From an uncultured Eubacteriales bacterium (GTDB lineage Bacteria; Bacillota; Clostridia; Oscillospirales; Acutalibacteraceae): a stretch of DNA of 16,805 bases. A model generated the notes under the pieces. That model saw nothing but the letters and a program-made list of their open reading frames with translations, made no database searches and was not told the DNA's origin. Shown piece after piece: positions 6,852-13,431 of this stretch. Position 1 is the first letter of the stretch; the number at the start of each line of letters is the position of its first letter. Where the stretch lies: assembly GCA_910580045.1 (NCBI GenBank), contig CAJTXF010000059.1:1-16805 (forward strand), written 5' to 3'. A program made the position numbers and the translations under genes.

Positions 6852-7310
6852 ATGTCGAAAAATCCTATGTACTGCCATGTTCTGGACTGGGATGACAGCA
6901 TCCCGAATAAATTCGTGGTCATCCTGTCCCGCTATCAGGGGAAGCTGCTCCTCAGCCGCCACCAGGAGCGGGACACCTGGGAGACCCAGGGCGGGCATAT
7001 TGAACCCGGCGAAACCCCGGAAGCAGCTGCCCGCCGGGAGCTTTGGGAGGAGAGCGGCGCGGAGGAGTTCACCCTGACCCCGGTGTGCATGTACTGGGCC
7101 TCGGACCGGGTACCCGAGCCGGAACAGGACTCGGAGCGGAAATGGTCTTCCTATGGGGCGGTATTTTTCGCCGATATTTCCGTCTTGGGCCCCTTGCCCG
7201 AAAGCGAGATGGCAGAGACCCGTGCCTTCTCCGGCCTGCCGGAGAACGTCACCTACCCGGCCATTACGCCCCGCCTGTATGAGCGCCTCCGGGAGTATTT
7301 TGAACCCTGA
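6852..7310 (+). CDS. Nudix hydrolase
   Basis: A 152-residue Nudix pyrophosphohydrolase, hydrolysing a nucleoside diphosphate linked to another group. The Nudix box is complete at residues 48-70: G48, E54, R62-E63-L64 and E66-E67-x-G69, which bind the metal and catalyse. A single compact domain with no signal peptide indicates a cytosolic enzyme. ATG at 6852 has GGAGG 5 nt upstream; the in-frame TTG twelve bases earlier overlaps that site and is unlikely. It is first in a plus-strand run, with a 76-nt gap to the lipid kinase. The substrate cannot be read from sequence: oxidised nucleotide, ADP-ribose-like and diphosphoinositol-type substrates all remain possible. Confidence 0.9.
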   Translation: MSKNPMYCHVLDWDDSIPNKFVVILSRYQGKLLLSRHQERDTWETQGGHIEPGETPEAAARRELWEESGAEEFTLTPVCMYWASDRVPEPEQDSERKWSSYGAVFFADISVLGPLPESEMAETRAFSGLPENVTYPAITPRLYERLREYFEP

Positions 7311-7386
7311 CAGAGCCAACATGGCTATGCTGGGCTGTACTTGGGCTATACTAATAAATATGTATCTGTCACGGAAGGAGAACTGT

Positions 7387-8271
7387 ATGAAAGCGAGCAT
7401 TCTTATCAACCCCAACGCGGGCAAACAGATTATCCTCCACGAGCTTGTGGGCCTGTATGACGCTTTTGCCGCCACTGGAGACCAGCCGGTGATGGAGCTT
7501 ACTGTCTCCCCCCAGCAGTCAGACGCGGCCTTTGGGCGGGCTTTAGAGCAGCGGCCGGATGTTATCGTGTGCTGCGGCGGGGACGGCACCCTGAGCAGCA
7601 CCGCGGACCGGCTGCTCCGGGCCGGTGCGGATTTGCCCCTGGGGTACATCCCCGCTGGGACCACCAATGATTTTGCCAGCTTCCTGGGTCTGCCCAAAGA
7701 GCCTGCCCAGGCAGCGGAGCTCATCACCGCCGGTTCGGCAGAGCCCATTGACGTGGGCCGCTTTGGCAGCCGGTACTTTGTATATGTGGCCTCTTTCGGG
7801 GCCTTTACCCAGACCTCCTATGCCACCACTCAAAGCCTGAAAAACTCCCTTGGCCACTTGGCCTACATTATTGAGGGGATTAAAGAGCTTCCCACTCTCC
7901 AGTCCTACGCGGTGCGGGTTGAGACTGTAGAGGGAGATATCTATGAGGGGGATTACCTGTTTGGCTCAATGAGCAATTCCACCTCCCTGGGCGGCGTCAT
8001 CAAGCTGGATGCCAGCAAAGTCAACGCCACAGACGGCAGGTTTGAGCTGAGCCTGGTCAAGCGACCCAAGAACCTGTATGAACTCCACCGAATCCTGGTG
8101 GCCCTTAAGGGCGGCAAGACAGACGAGGAGCTGATTACCTTTGTGCACACAGCCGGGGCCTCGTTCTCCTGTGCCGAGCCCATGCCCTGGTCCCTGGACG
8201 GGGAATACGCCAGCGGGGGGACGGATGTGAAGGTAGAGGCGCTGCCAGGGGCTCTCCGGCTGTTCCGATAA
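7387..8271 (+). CDS. Diacylglycerol kinase family lipid kinase (YegS/DgkB-like)
   Basis: A 294-residue soluble lipid kinase of the DAGK catalytic family, which phosphorylates diacylglycerol or a related lipid at the membrane. Motifs in order: NPNAG (8-12), nucleotide-binding CCGGDGTLS (62-70), PAGTTNDFA (89-97), DGRFEL (216-221) and DGE (271-273). Length matches the YegS/DgkB/BmrU group. ATG at 7387 has AAGGAG 6 nt upstream. An open frame extends further upstream into the Nudix gene but has no comparable site. Located between the Nudix gene and a DUF5685-like gene. Whether it recycles diacylglycerol to phosphatidate (DgkB role) or acts on another lipid is not decidable here. Confidence 0.92.
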   Translation: MKASILINPNAGKQIILHELVGLYDAFAATGDQPVMELTVSPQQSDAAFGRALEQRPDVIVCCGGDGTLSSTADRLLRAGADLPLGYIPAGTTNDFASFLGLPKEPAQAAELITAGSAEPIDVGRFGSRYFVYVASFGAFTQTSYATTQSLKNSLGHLAYIIEGIKELPTLQSYAVRVETVEGDIYEGDYLFGSMSNSTSLGGVIKLDASKVNATDGRFELSLVKRPKNLYELHRILVALKGGKTDEELITFVHTAGASFSCAEPMPWSLDGEYASGGTDVKVEALPGALRLFR

Positions 8272-8320
8272 CAGAGAGTTCACCTGTTTTGTTATACTTT
8301 TGGAGGCTTTTGTTTACAGT

Positions 8321-8331
8321 GTGTTCAACAC
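8321..8331. promoter_or_regulatory. Short palindrome upstream of the DUF5685-like gene
   Basis: GTGTT-C-AACAC is a perfect odd palindrome 49 nt before the start codon. TTTACA (8313-8318) and TAAAAT (8340-8345) flank it but are 21 bp apart, too far for a normal promoter. A regulatory site is possible; evidence is weak. Confidence 0.25.
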
Positions 8332-8379
8332 CTTGGGCCTAAAATCCGCTAAAATATCAGGTAGAGGGAGGATGGTCCC

Positions 8380-9288
8380 ATGTTCGGTTATGTGCGTCCC
8401 TATACGCCCGAGCTTCTCGTGCGGGAGTACGCCCAATATAAAGCTGTCTACTGCCAGCTCTGCCGGGTCCTGGGCCAGGAGTATGGCCCTCTCGCCCGTT
8501 TTGCCCTGAGCTATGACTGCGCTTTCTATGCCCTTCTGGCCCTCTCTGTGTCCGGCGCGCAGGTAGAGGAGCAGCGCAGGCGCTGTGTGTGCAATCCCCT
8601 CAAGGCCTGCACCTACCTGCCCAGCCCTGGGGAGGAATATAAGAAAGCCGCTGCCCTCTGCGTCCTTCTCACCTACCACAAGCTGCGTGACGATTTGGAT
8701 GACAGCGGTTTTTTCCGCTCTCTGGGCAGCCGGCTCCTTCTGCTGAACGCCTCGCCCAAGGCAAAAAAGGCCAAGGCCCGGTATCCCTTTTTGGCTCGGC
8801 AGGCAGAGCAGGCCATGCTGGCCCAGCGTCAGGCAGAGGACAGCCAGGCAGGGGTGGACCAATGCGCAGAGCCCACAGCCAGGCTGCTGGAGGCCGTGTT
8901 CAGTGAGCTGGCTGGGTGTGATGGCCGCCAGCGTCCGGCCTTGGAAAGATTTGGGTACTTTTTGGGCAGGTGGATTTACCTGATGGACGCAGCTGATGAT
9001 TTGCAGGACGACTTGCGGGAGGGCAGCTTCAACCCATTTATCGCCCGGTTCGGGCTGACCGGGAAGACCAGCCTCACAGAGGAGGAGCGGGCCCAGGCAG
9101 AGGCGGCCTGCAACGCCTCTCTGAACGCCACGGCCTCTCAGCTGGTCCTGGCCCTGAATCTGCTGGACTTGGATGGGTTCGGCCCCGTTGTGGAGAACAT
9201 CGCAGCCAAGGGGCTGCCCCAGATTCAAAAGGAAATCCTATTCCTCCATGTAAAGGATAAGCCCCGGCGGGAGCTGAAAGGGCTGTAA
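8380..9288 (+). CDS. DUF5685-like protein with paired Asp-rich motifs
   Basis: A 302-residue protein whose N terminus (MFGYVRPYTPELLVREY, then YCQLC) I recognise as DUF5685, a clostridial family without known function. It has Cys25-x2-Cys28 plus Cys69, Cys71 and Cys77, a possible metal site. It also has two acidic motifs: DDLDD (104-108) and a second one, Asp203 followed by DDLQDD (206-211). Two Asp-rich helices about 100 residues apart resemble the magnesium-diphosphate motifs of isoprenoid synthases. The protein is helix-rich, which fits, but this is a pattern match only. GGGAGG lies 8 nt before the ATG. It is followed after 76 nt by a J-domain protein. Confidence 0.82.
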   Translation: MFGYVRPYTPELLVREYAQYKAVYCQLCRVLGQEYGPLARFALSYDCAFYALLALSVSGAQVEEQRRRCVCNPLKACTYLPSPGEEYKKAAALCVLLTYHKLRDDLDDSGFFRSLGSRLLLLNASPKAKKAKARYPFLARQAEQAMLAQRQAEDSQAGVDQCAEPTARLLEAVFSELAGCDGRQRPALERFGYFLGRWIYLMDAADDLQDDLREGSFNPFIARFGLTGKTSLTEEERAQAEAACNASLNATASQLVLALNLLDLDGFGPVVENIAAKGLPQIQKEILFLHVKDKPRRELKGL

Positions 9289-9364
9289 CAGGCAGCCCCT
9301 GAGAAAAAGGTAAAATCTGAAAAGACGAAACGTGTTTCAATGAAGAAAGGGAAGGGTTGTAGAG

Positions 9365-9982
9365 ATGACGGACCCGTATAAGGTGCTGGGCGTATCCCGT
9401 TCGGCCAATGACGATGAAATTAAAGACGCATACCGCAAGCTGGCCAAAAAATACCATCCTGACCAATACGCGGACAGCCCCTTAAAGGAATTGGCTGATG
9501 AGAAAATGAAGGAAATCAACGAGGCCTATGACACCATCACTGCCCAGCGCAAGGGGGGGCAGTATGGGTACAACGGCGCCCAGAACTCTGTGCACTATAA
9601 CAACGGCTCAGGCTTCAGCGATGTGCGCAGCCTTATTATGTCCGGCCGTATTGCCGACGCGGAGCAGATTCTCAACGGCGTGCCCGGCGACCGGCGCAAT
9701 GCCGAGTGGTACTTCCTAAAAGGCTCGGTGCTTTACCGCCGGGGCTGGCTGGAGGAGGCAAAGGACCACTTCTCCACTGCCTGCCAGATGGAGCCAGGCA
9801 ACGGGGAGTACAGCGCGGCTTTGAACCAGGCCATGAGCCAGCGGGGAGGTATGTACGGCGGGTACAACCCCAACCAGAGCATGAATGCCGGGGGCTGCAA
9901 TACCTGTGATTTGTGTTCTGGTCTGCTGATGGCTGACTGCTGCTGCGAGTGCATGGGCGGCGACCTTATCCCCTGCTGCTAA
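9365..9982 (+). CDS. J-domain protein with TPR-like middle and Cys-rich tail
   Basis: A 205-residue Hsp70 co-chaperone. Residues 1-63 form a J domain with the essential HPD at 31-33 after helix II (DAYRKLAKKY), so it should stimulate DnaK ATPase. Residues about 85-150 look like one or two TPR-type helix pairs, a client or partner surface. The last 28 residues hold nine cysteines (178, 181, 184, 192-194, 196, 204, 205), ending in CC, unlike the DnaJ zinc domain. The tail could bind metal or be redox active. It lacks the Gly/Phe-rich region and substrate domain of DnaJ, so it is a specialised J protein. The upstream ribosome binding site is poor (AAGGG, far from the ATG). A 19-nt gap to the next gene indicates an operon. 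Confidence 0.9.
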   Translation: MTDPYKVLGVSRSANDDEIKDAYRKLAKKYHPDQYADSPLKELADEKMKEINEAYDTITAQRKGGQYGYNGAQNSVHYNNGSGFSDVRSLIMSGRIADAEQILNGVPGDRRNAEWYFLKGSVLYRRGWLEEAKDHFSTACQMEPGNGEYSAALNQAMSQRGGMYGGYNPNQSMNAGGCNTCDLCSGLLMADCCCECMGGDLIPCC

Positions 9983-10016
9983 TAAAGGGGGCGTTTGACC
10001 GTTGAAGAAAAACACC
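9983..10016 (+). promoter_or_regulatory. Ribosome binding site supporting a TTG start
   Basis: AAAGGGGG (9984-9991) lies 10 nt before TTG at 10002 but 25 nt before the first ATG (10017). The TTG is therefore the better start for the membrane protein, giving MKKNTMK as its N terminus. Confidence 0.6.
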
Positions 10017-10547
10017 ATGAAGCTGGCCCTCTGCAGTGTGATGACCGCGCTCTCCCTGGTCCTGATGCTGTTTGAGGGGCTGTTCCCCATTGCGTCCATT
10101 GCAATACCCGCTTTGGCCGGGTGTCTGCTGATTCCTATCACAGCTCACGCCGGGCTGGGCTGGGCCTTCGGAACCTATGGAGCCGCAGGCCTCCTCTGTC
10201 TGCTTCTGGCTCCGGACAGGGAGGCAGCGCTGATATATCTGCTGTTTTTCGGCTATTACCCAGCCTTTTTCGCGGTTGTAAGCAGGATAAAATCTTCCGC
10301 GCTCCGCTGGGCCGGGAAGCTGGCTCATTTTAACGCCGCTGCCATTGGGGAAGCCCTGCTTGTCATGTTTGTGCTGGGCGTTTCCCCAGAGGAGTTCACT
10401 TCCATTCCCATTATAGGAGCCTATGGACCCGTGGTACTGCTGATTCTGGCGAACCTGGTGTTTGTGGTGTATGACCGGGCACTGGGACAGGTAATTTCTC
10501 TGTATTATAGGCGGTTTTACAGCAGGTTCCAGCGATATTTTCGTTAG
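10002..10547 (+). CDS. Small multi-pass membrane protein, possibly ECF S-component-like
   Basis: A 181-residue integral membrane protein with a short Lys-rich N terminus and about five hydrophobic segments (roughly 7-29, 33-48, 55-70, 76-94, 112-127 and 136-156, some possibly paired). A basic C-terminal tail (YYRRFYSRFQRYFR) follows. Size and the N-terminal pattern (short basic start, then a Leu/Ala-rich first helix) resemble substrate-binding S components of ECF vitamin transporters, but I see no ligand-specific motif. It is last in the run before a strong terminator and 19 nt after the J-protein gene, so it is co-transcribed with it. It could equally be an unknown membrane partner of the J protein and the DUF5685-like protein. 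Confidence 0.75.
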   Translation: MKKNTMKLALCSVMTALSLVLMLFEGLFPIASIAIPALAGCLLIPITAHAGLGWAFGTYGAAGLLCLLLAPDREAALIYLLFFGYYPAFFAVVSRIKSSALRWAGKLAHFNAAAIGEALLVMFVLGVSPEEFTSIPIIGAYGPVVLLILANLVFVVYDRALGQVISLYYRRFYSRFQRYFR

Positions 10548-10589
10548 GGCGGCGCGACGCGAAAATCCTATGGTATCATTCTTAGTTAC

Positions 10590-10616
10590 GGACGCAGCTT
10601 GGCTGCGTCTGTTTTT
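10590..10616 (+). terminator. Strong Rho-independent terminator
   Basis: GACGCAGC (10591-10598) and GCTGCGTC (10602-10609) form a perfect 8-bp stem with a 3-nt loop, followed by TGTTTTT. It lies 43 nt after the membrane protein stop and only 2 nt before the next -35 box, cleanly separating the two transcription units. Confidence 0.92.
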
Positions 10617-10617
10617 C

Positions 10618-10646
10618 TTGACAAATAGGTAACTAGTTGCTATAAT
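10618..10646 (+). promoter_or_regulatory. Perfect promoter of the MarR/flavodoxin unit with operator in the spacer
   Basis: TTGACA (10618-10623), 17 bp and TATAAT (10641-10646) match consensus exactly. The spacer contains GTAACTAGTTGC (10629-10640), a 12-bp palindrome with one mismatched pair around AACTAGTT. A regulator bound there would block RNA polymerase, so autorepression by the MarR protein is likely. The palindrome is seen; its use is inferred. Confidence 0.85.
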
Positions 10647-10676
10647 ATGTACAGCCAATTGTGAAAGGAGCTCCCC

Positions 10677-11192
10677 ATGACTTATGCCAGTTTATTGGCC
10701 CGCTTCTCCTCCTCCCGACCTGACCAGCAGAAGGCTATTTTCAGCACCCTCTTTATTGCCGGAAACAAGCTGCAGACCCTCTTTGACAGTCATATCCCCC
10801 AGGTCTCCCTCAAGCAGTTTATGCTTCTTAGCTTAGTGCGCCAGGCTAAGCCGCCCCTCAGCCTGACCCGCCTGGGCTCTCTGCTGGGATGTTCCCGCCA
10901 AAATGTGAAAAAGCTGGCCGCTGTTCTGGAGCAGAAAGGATTTCTGTCCATTCGGCCCGATTCGGATGACCCCCGCGCTGTCTCTGTCCGCCTGACGGAA
11001 CAGGGCGAGCACTTCTTTCAGGTGGAGTTCGCCGCCTATCAGGGGGAGCTGGACTATCTCTTTCAGGTGTATTCCGAGCAGGAGGTGGAGACCCTCTTTC
11101 AGCTTATGTCCAAGCTCTACGAAGGAATTGAGCGTCTCACCGAGAAAATCAACCAGGAGGCAAACCATGAACCAGACTCTCGTCCTGTATAA
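10677..11192 (+). CDS. MarR-family transcriptional regulator
   Basis: A 171-residue winged-helix repressor. The DNA-binding region runs from about residue 60 to 110: LTRLGSLLGCSRQNVKKLAAVLEQ includes the recognition helix (74-86), and DSDDPRAV (95-102) is the wing with the family's Asp/Arg signature. Flanking helices form the dimer interface. AAAGGAG sits 6 nt before the ATG. The flavodoxin gene starts inside this gene (26-nt overlap), so the pair is translated from one message and the flavodoxin-domain protein is a probable target of control. The effector is unknown. Cys72 lies in the wHTH region, but a redox role is only a guess. Confidence 0.92.
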   Translation: MTYASLLARFSSSRPDQQKAIFSTLFIAGNKLQTLFDSHIPQVSLKQFMLLSLVRQAKPPLSLTRLGSLLGCSRQNVKKLAAVLEQKGFLSIRPDSDDPRAVSVRLTEQGEHFFQVEFAAYQGELDYLFQVYSEQEVETLFQLMSKLYEGIERLTEKINQEANHEPDSRPV

Positions 11193-11700
11193 ATCAAAAT
11201 ATGGCGCATCAAAAACATATGCCGCCATGCTGAAGCAAGAGCTCGCCTGCCCGGCCATGGATTTGAGCTCTTGCCCCCGGCTGGATTCCGCCTCATGGGA
11301 GCACATTATTTTTGTGGGGGGAATCTACGCCAGCGGCATCCCAGGCTTAGGGCTTCTGCGAAAAAAGTGCCCAGGCCTGGAACCGGGCAAACTGGTTATC
11401 CTCTGCGTGGGAGCTTCCCCCTTTGATGAAAAGGCTTTGGAAGAGATTCGGAAGCGCTGCCTCACCCAGGACTGGAAGGATGTGCCCCTGTTCTATGGCC
11501 GGGGCGCATGGGATGAGGATAAAATGACCTGGCCGGACAGGATTCTCTGCGGGCTTTTGCAGAAGGCTGTGGCCAAAAAGAATCCCAATGATTTAGAGCC
11601 CTGGATGACCGCCCTGCTGTCCGCCCAGGGCAAGGCCCATGACTGGACGGACGCTGTCTATTTAGAGCCGTTGCTTGCTTCCATTCGTCACTTGGCATGA
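11167..11700 (+). CDS. Flavodoxin-domain protein (HemG/flavodoxin_5-like)
   Basis: A 177-residue flavodoxin-fold protein. YKSKYGASKTYAAML (8-22) matches the N-terminal FMN-phosphate loop, and FVGGIYASGIPG (49-60) and VGASPF (81-86) fit later FMN-contact loops. The GRGAWDEDKMTWPDR region (111-125) resembles the menaquinone-dependent protoporphyrinogen oxidase (HemG) branch. No haem genes are nearby, so a general electron-transfer or quinone-linked role is likelier. ATG at 11167 has AGGAGG 6 nt upstream; an earlier in-frame ATG lies deeper in the MarR gene without such a site. The gene ends converging on the CPBP protease gene, the two overlapping by 13 nt at their 3' ends. Confidence 0.87.
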   Translation: MNQTLVLYKSKYGASKTYAAMLKQELACPAMDLSSCPRLDSASWEHIIFVGGIYASGIPGLGLLRKKCPGLEPGKLVILCVGASPFDEKALEEIRKRCLTQDWKDVPLFYGRGAWDEDKMTWPDRILCGLLQKAVAKKNPNDLEPWMTALLSAQGKAHDWTDAVYLEPLLASIRHLA

Positions 11701-12350
11701 AATATCTCCAGCATCCCCATCCACGAAATGAAATTGTACCCTGCATGGGCTAGGATACAGCAAAATACCGAATCAGCCTTTATATAGAGAAGCCCCAGTA
11801 CCACGCCGCACACCAGAGCGGACAGAGTCTGCACCATAGTAAAGTGGAAAGCCGCAAACAGGGCGCTGGATATCAGAAGGGCCGCTGTCACGCCCAGACT
11901 TTCCCTCAATCCTCCCAGCACCACGCCCCGCATGAGGATCTCCTCTGCCACTGGGGCCAGCAGGCAGACCTGCAATAGGCTTGCAGCAGGCGACTGCCGC
12001 AGGTGGTCCAGCGCTGTCTGATAGCCTGTCTCACTTTGTGGAAACACCCCCGCCAGCAGAGGGTCCAGGCCCTTATCCAGCAGAAGGAAAAATCCCACAG
12101 AACAGGCTAGGGCAAGCCCTATATCCGGCAGGCTCATATCAGCAAATAGCTTCGGCATCCGCCCTGCCTGTTCCAACAGAGCAAGGTAGCCTGCCAGGCA
12201 CAGCCCCATTGTGAGTAGGTTCAGCCACCGGGCCTGCCCCGGAAAGGCCTTTCTCCACAGCGCCACATCCAGCAGTGTATAAAGCAGCATAATGCCCAGA
12301 TATTTCAGCACCCACAGGGCTATCTCCCCAGGTCTCATGGTGTATTCCAT
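11688..12350 (-). CDS. CPBP family intramembrane metalloprotease
   Basis: A 220-residue multi-pass membrane protein of the CPBP (Abi/CAAX protease-like) family. All three catalytic motifs are present, numbered from the start chosen here: EEILMR (Glu136, Glu137, Arg141), FAAFH (His169) and HAGYN (His202, Asn206). Such enzymes cleave within the membrane, and bacterial members are linked to bacteriocin immunity, peptide maturation or unknown tasks. Two adjacent ATGs follow GGAGG; the one at 12350 has a 5-nt spacer and is preferred over 12353 (2 nt) and over the TTG at 12368. No bacteriocin-like small gene is visible nearby. It overlaps the convergent flavodoxin gene by 13 nt. Confidence 0.9.
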   Translation of the reverse strand: MEYTMRPGEIALWVLKYLGIMLLYTLLDVALWRKAFPGQARWLNLLTMGLCLAGYLALLEQAGRMPKLFADMSLPDIGLALACSVGFFLLLDKGLDPLLAGVFPQSETGYQTALDHLRQSPAASLLQVCLLAPVAEEILMRGVVLGGLRESLGVTAALLISSALFAAFHFTMVQTLSALVCGVVLGLLYIKADSVFCCILAHAGYNFISWMGMLEIFHAK

Positions 12351-12400
12351 CATTGCCTCCCCCTTCAAACATTTCCTTTTTCCTCTATGTTCCTACAGAG

Positions 12401-12439
12401 AAAAGCCGGACTCCTCGCTCAAGGTGTCCGGCTCTTTTT
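12401..12439. terminator. Bidirectional terminator hairpin
   Basis: AGCCGGAC (12404-12411) and GTCCGGCT (12426-12433) pair perfectly, with further CCT/AGG pairing inside. T tracts follow on both strands: CTTTTTC on plus, TTTTC on minus. On the minus strand it begins 8 nt past the TIM-barrel stop codon and so ends that gene's transcript before the CPBP gene. Confidence 0.88.
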
Positions 12440-12441
12440 CT

Positions 12442-13329
12442 TTACTTTATGTTGGCCTTAATCCACTCGCAGTCCTCTTTAATACATTGGTCATGCTCTG
12501 TGTAGAAGCCCTCACGCTCTACCACCCAGAAAGCCTCGAAGCTCTGCTCGTCCAGGGCGTTCTTGATTTCCTGCCAATCAATGTTGGATTCAGGGGCACC
12601 CAGCTTGCACTGGACCTCAAAACGCTTTTTGCCCTCAGGGCTCTCGTTCCTGGCAGTGGCAGCGTCCAGCATTTTCTGGCGCTCTTCCAGAGACATCTCA
12701 GCCACATGGGCAAAGGGGCTCTCGTGGTTTCCCTCAGTATGGGCGGACTTGGGCTTGGGTCCAGGCCCCTGCACCCGGCAGTTCTCCTTCACGTGGATGG
12801 CCACAATGCGGTTCTTGTACCGGCGGATAAAGGAGGGAGGATAAGTACCGGCATTCATGCACCAGCCGCAGTCCAGCTGGAAGAAGCACTTGCTGGAGTT
12901 CTCTGCCACAATTTCCAGCAGGGGCCGGCCATTGTCCATATAAAACTCCTTGCTGTGGTTGTGGTATCCCACCTTAATGCCATAGGGCTCAGCCATCTCC
13001 GCCATGGCGTCCAGCTCATGGGCCACCTCAATGGCCTCCTCCTCGTTGCAGAAGTCAGTGCTGGCCCAAACAACAGCCTTTCCACCCAAAGCAGCCATCT
13101 TCTTAACGATTTCCTCTGTGGGCTTGGCGTGGACAGAGACAATCTCCAGGCCGGTTTCAGCAGCCCATTTCTTGATGTCCTCCACACTGTTGTCCAAATC
13201 CACAGGCAACAGCTCCACGCCGTCAAAGCCCAGGGCCTTGATGGTCTGGAACTTCTCCAAAAGCGTGGGGCCAAGGCCCAGATAGCTGGCAATGCCGCCA
13301 AAGGAATATGTACCGATATTGACTTTCAT
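12442..13329 (-). CDS. Sugar phosphate isomerase/epimerase-like TIM barrel
   Basis: A 295-residue protein of the xylose-isomerase-like TIM-barrel superfamily (AP_endonuc_2 fold), which includes IolE/IolI-type inosose enzymes and sugar epimerases. Metal-ligand positions are recognisable: GVEL (Glu39), SVHA (His67), GYHNH (121-125), QLDCGW (Asp153), HVKE (His179) and VVEREG (Glu271). A Gly/Pro/Lys/His-rich insertion at about 184-210 is unusual. ATG at 13329 has GGAGG 9 nt upstream; the ATG at 13338 abuts that site with no spacer and is rejected. It is a single-gene unit with its own promoter and terminator. The substrate is unknown because no sugar operon surrounds it. Confidence 0.88.
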   Translation of the reverse strand: MKVNIGTYSFGGIASYLGLGPTLLEKFQTIKALGFDGVELLPVDLDNSVEDIKKWAAETGLEIVSVHAKPTEEIVKKMAALGGKAVVWASTDFCNEEEAIEVAHELDAMAEMAEPYGIKVGYHNHSKEFYMDNGRPLLEIVAENSSKCFFQLDCGWCMNAGTYPPSFIRRYKNRIVAIHVKENCRVQGPGPKPKSAHTEGNHESPFAHVAEMSLEERQKMLDAATARNESPEGKKRFEVQCKLGAPESNIDWQEIKNALDEQSFEAFWVVEREGFYTEHDQCIKEDCEWIKANIK

Positions 13330-13338
13330 GGGAATCAT

Positions 13339-13343
13339 CCTCC
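13339..13343 (-). promoter_or_regulatory. Ribosome binding site that decides the TIM-barrel start
   Basis: On the minus strand GGAGG (13343-13339) directly touches an ATG at 13338 and lies 9 nt from the in-frame ATG at 13329. Ribosomes need several nucleotides of spacing, so the second ATG is the functional start. Confidence 0.8.
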
Positions 13344-13362
13344 AATTTGTTAGATTGACTTG

Positions 13363-13391
13363 ATTTTACCATGATTTTTCCCAAATGTCAA
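13363..13391 (-). promoter_or_regulatory. Strong promoter of the TIM-barrel gene
   Basis: On the minus strand TTGACA (13391-13386), a 17-bp spacer and TAAAAT (13368-13363) form a near-perfect sigma-A promoter. The leader is only about 27 nt, with no obvious regulatory fold. Confidence 0.85.
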
Positions 13392-13431
13392 TGTATATTA
13401 CCCAAAAACGGATGGGGTTTTCCACTGCCTG

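Noticed and set aside
6554..6922. Minus-strand open frame across the intergenic region
   Set aside because: It crosses the Nudix start, promoter and the DnaA-box-like cluster, and its translation looks random.
6786..7748. Minus-strand open frame (320 codons) opposite the Nudix and lipid kinase genes
   Set aside because: The plus-strand genes there have complete catalytic motifs and good starts; this frame has none.
9327..9338. GAAAC-GT-GTTTC palindrome upstream of the J-protein gene
   Set aside because: Only 5-bp arms and no clear promoter around it; too short to separate from chance.
12292..13353. Plus-strand open frame (353 codons) opposite the TIM-barrel gene
   Set aside because: It runs through a bidirectional terminator and the opposite gene, and its translation has no family features.
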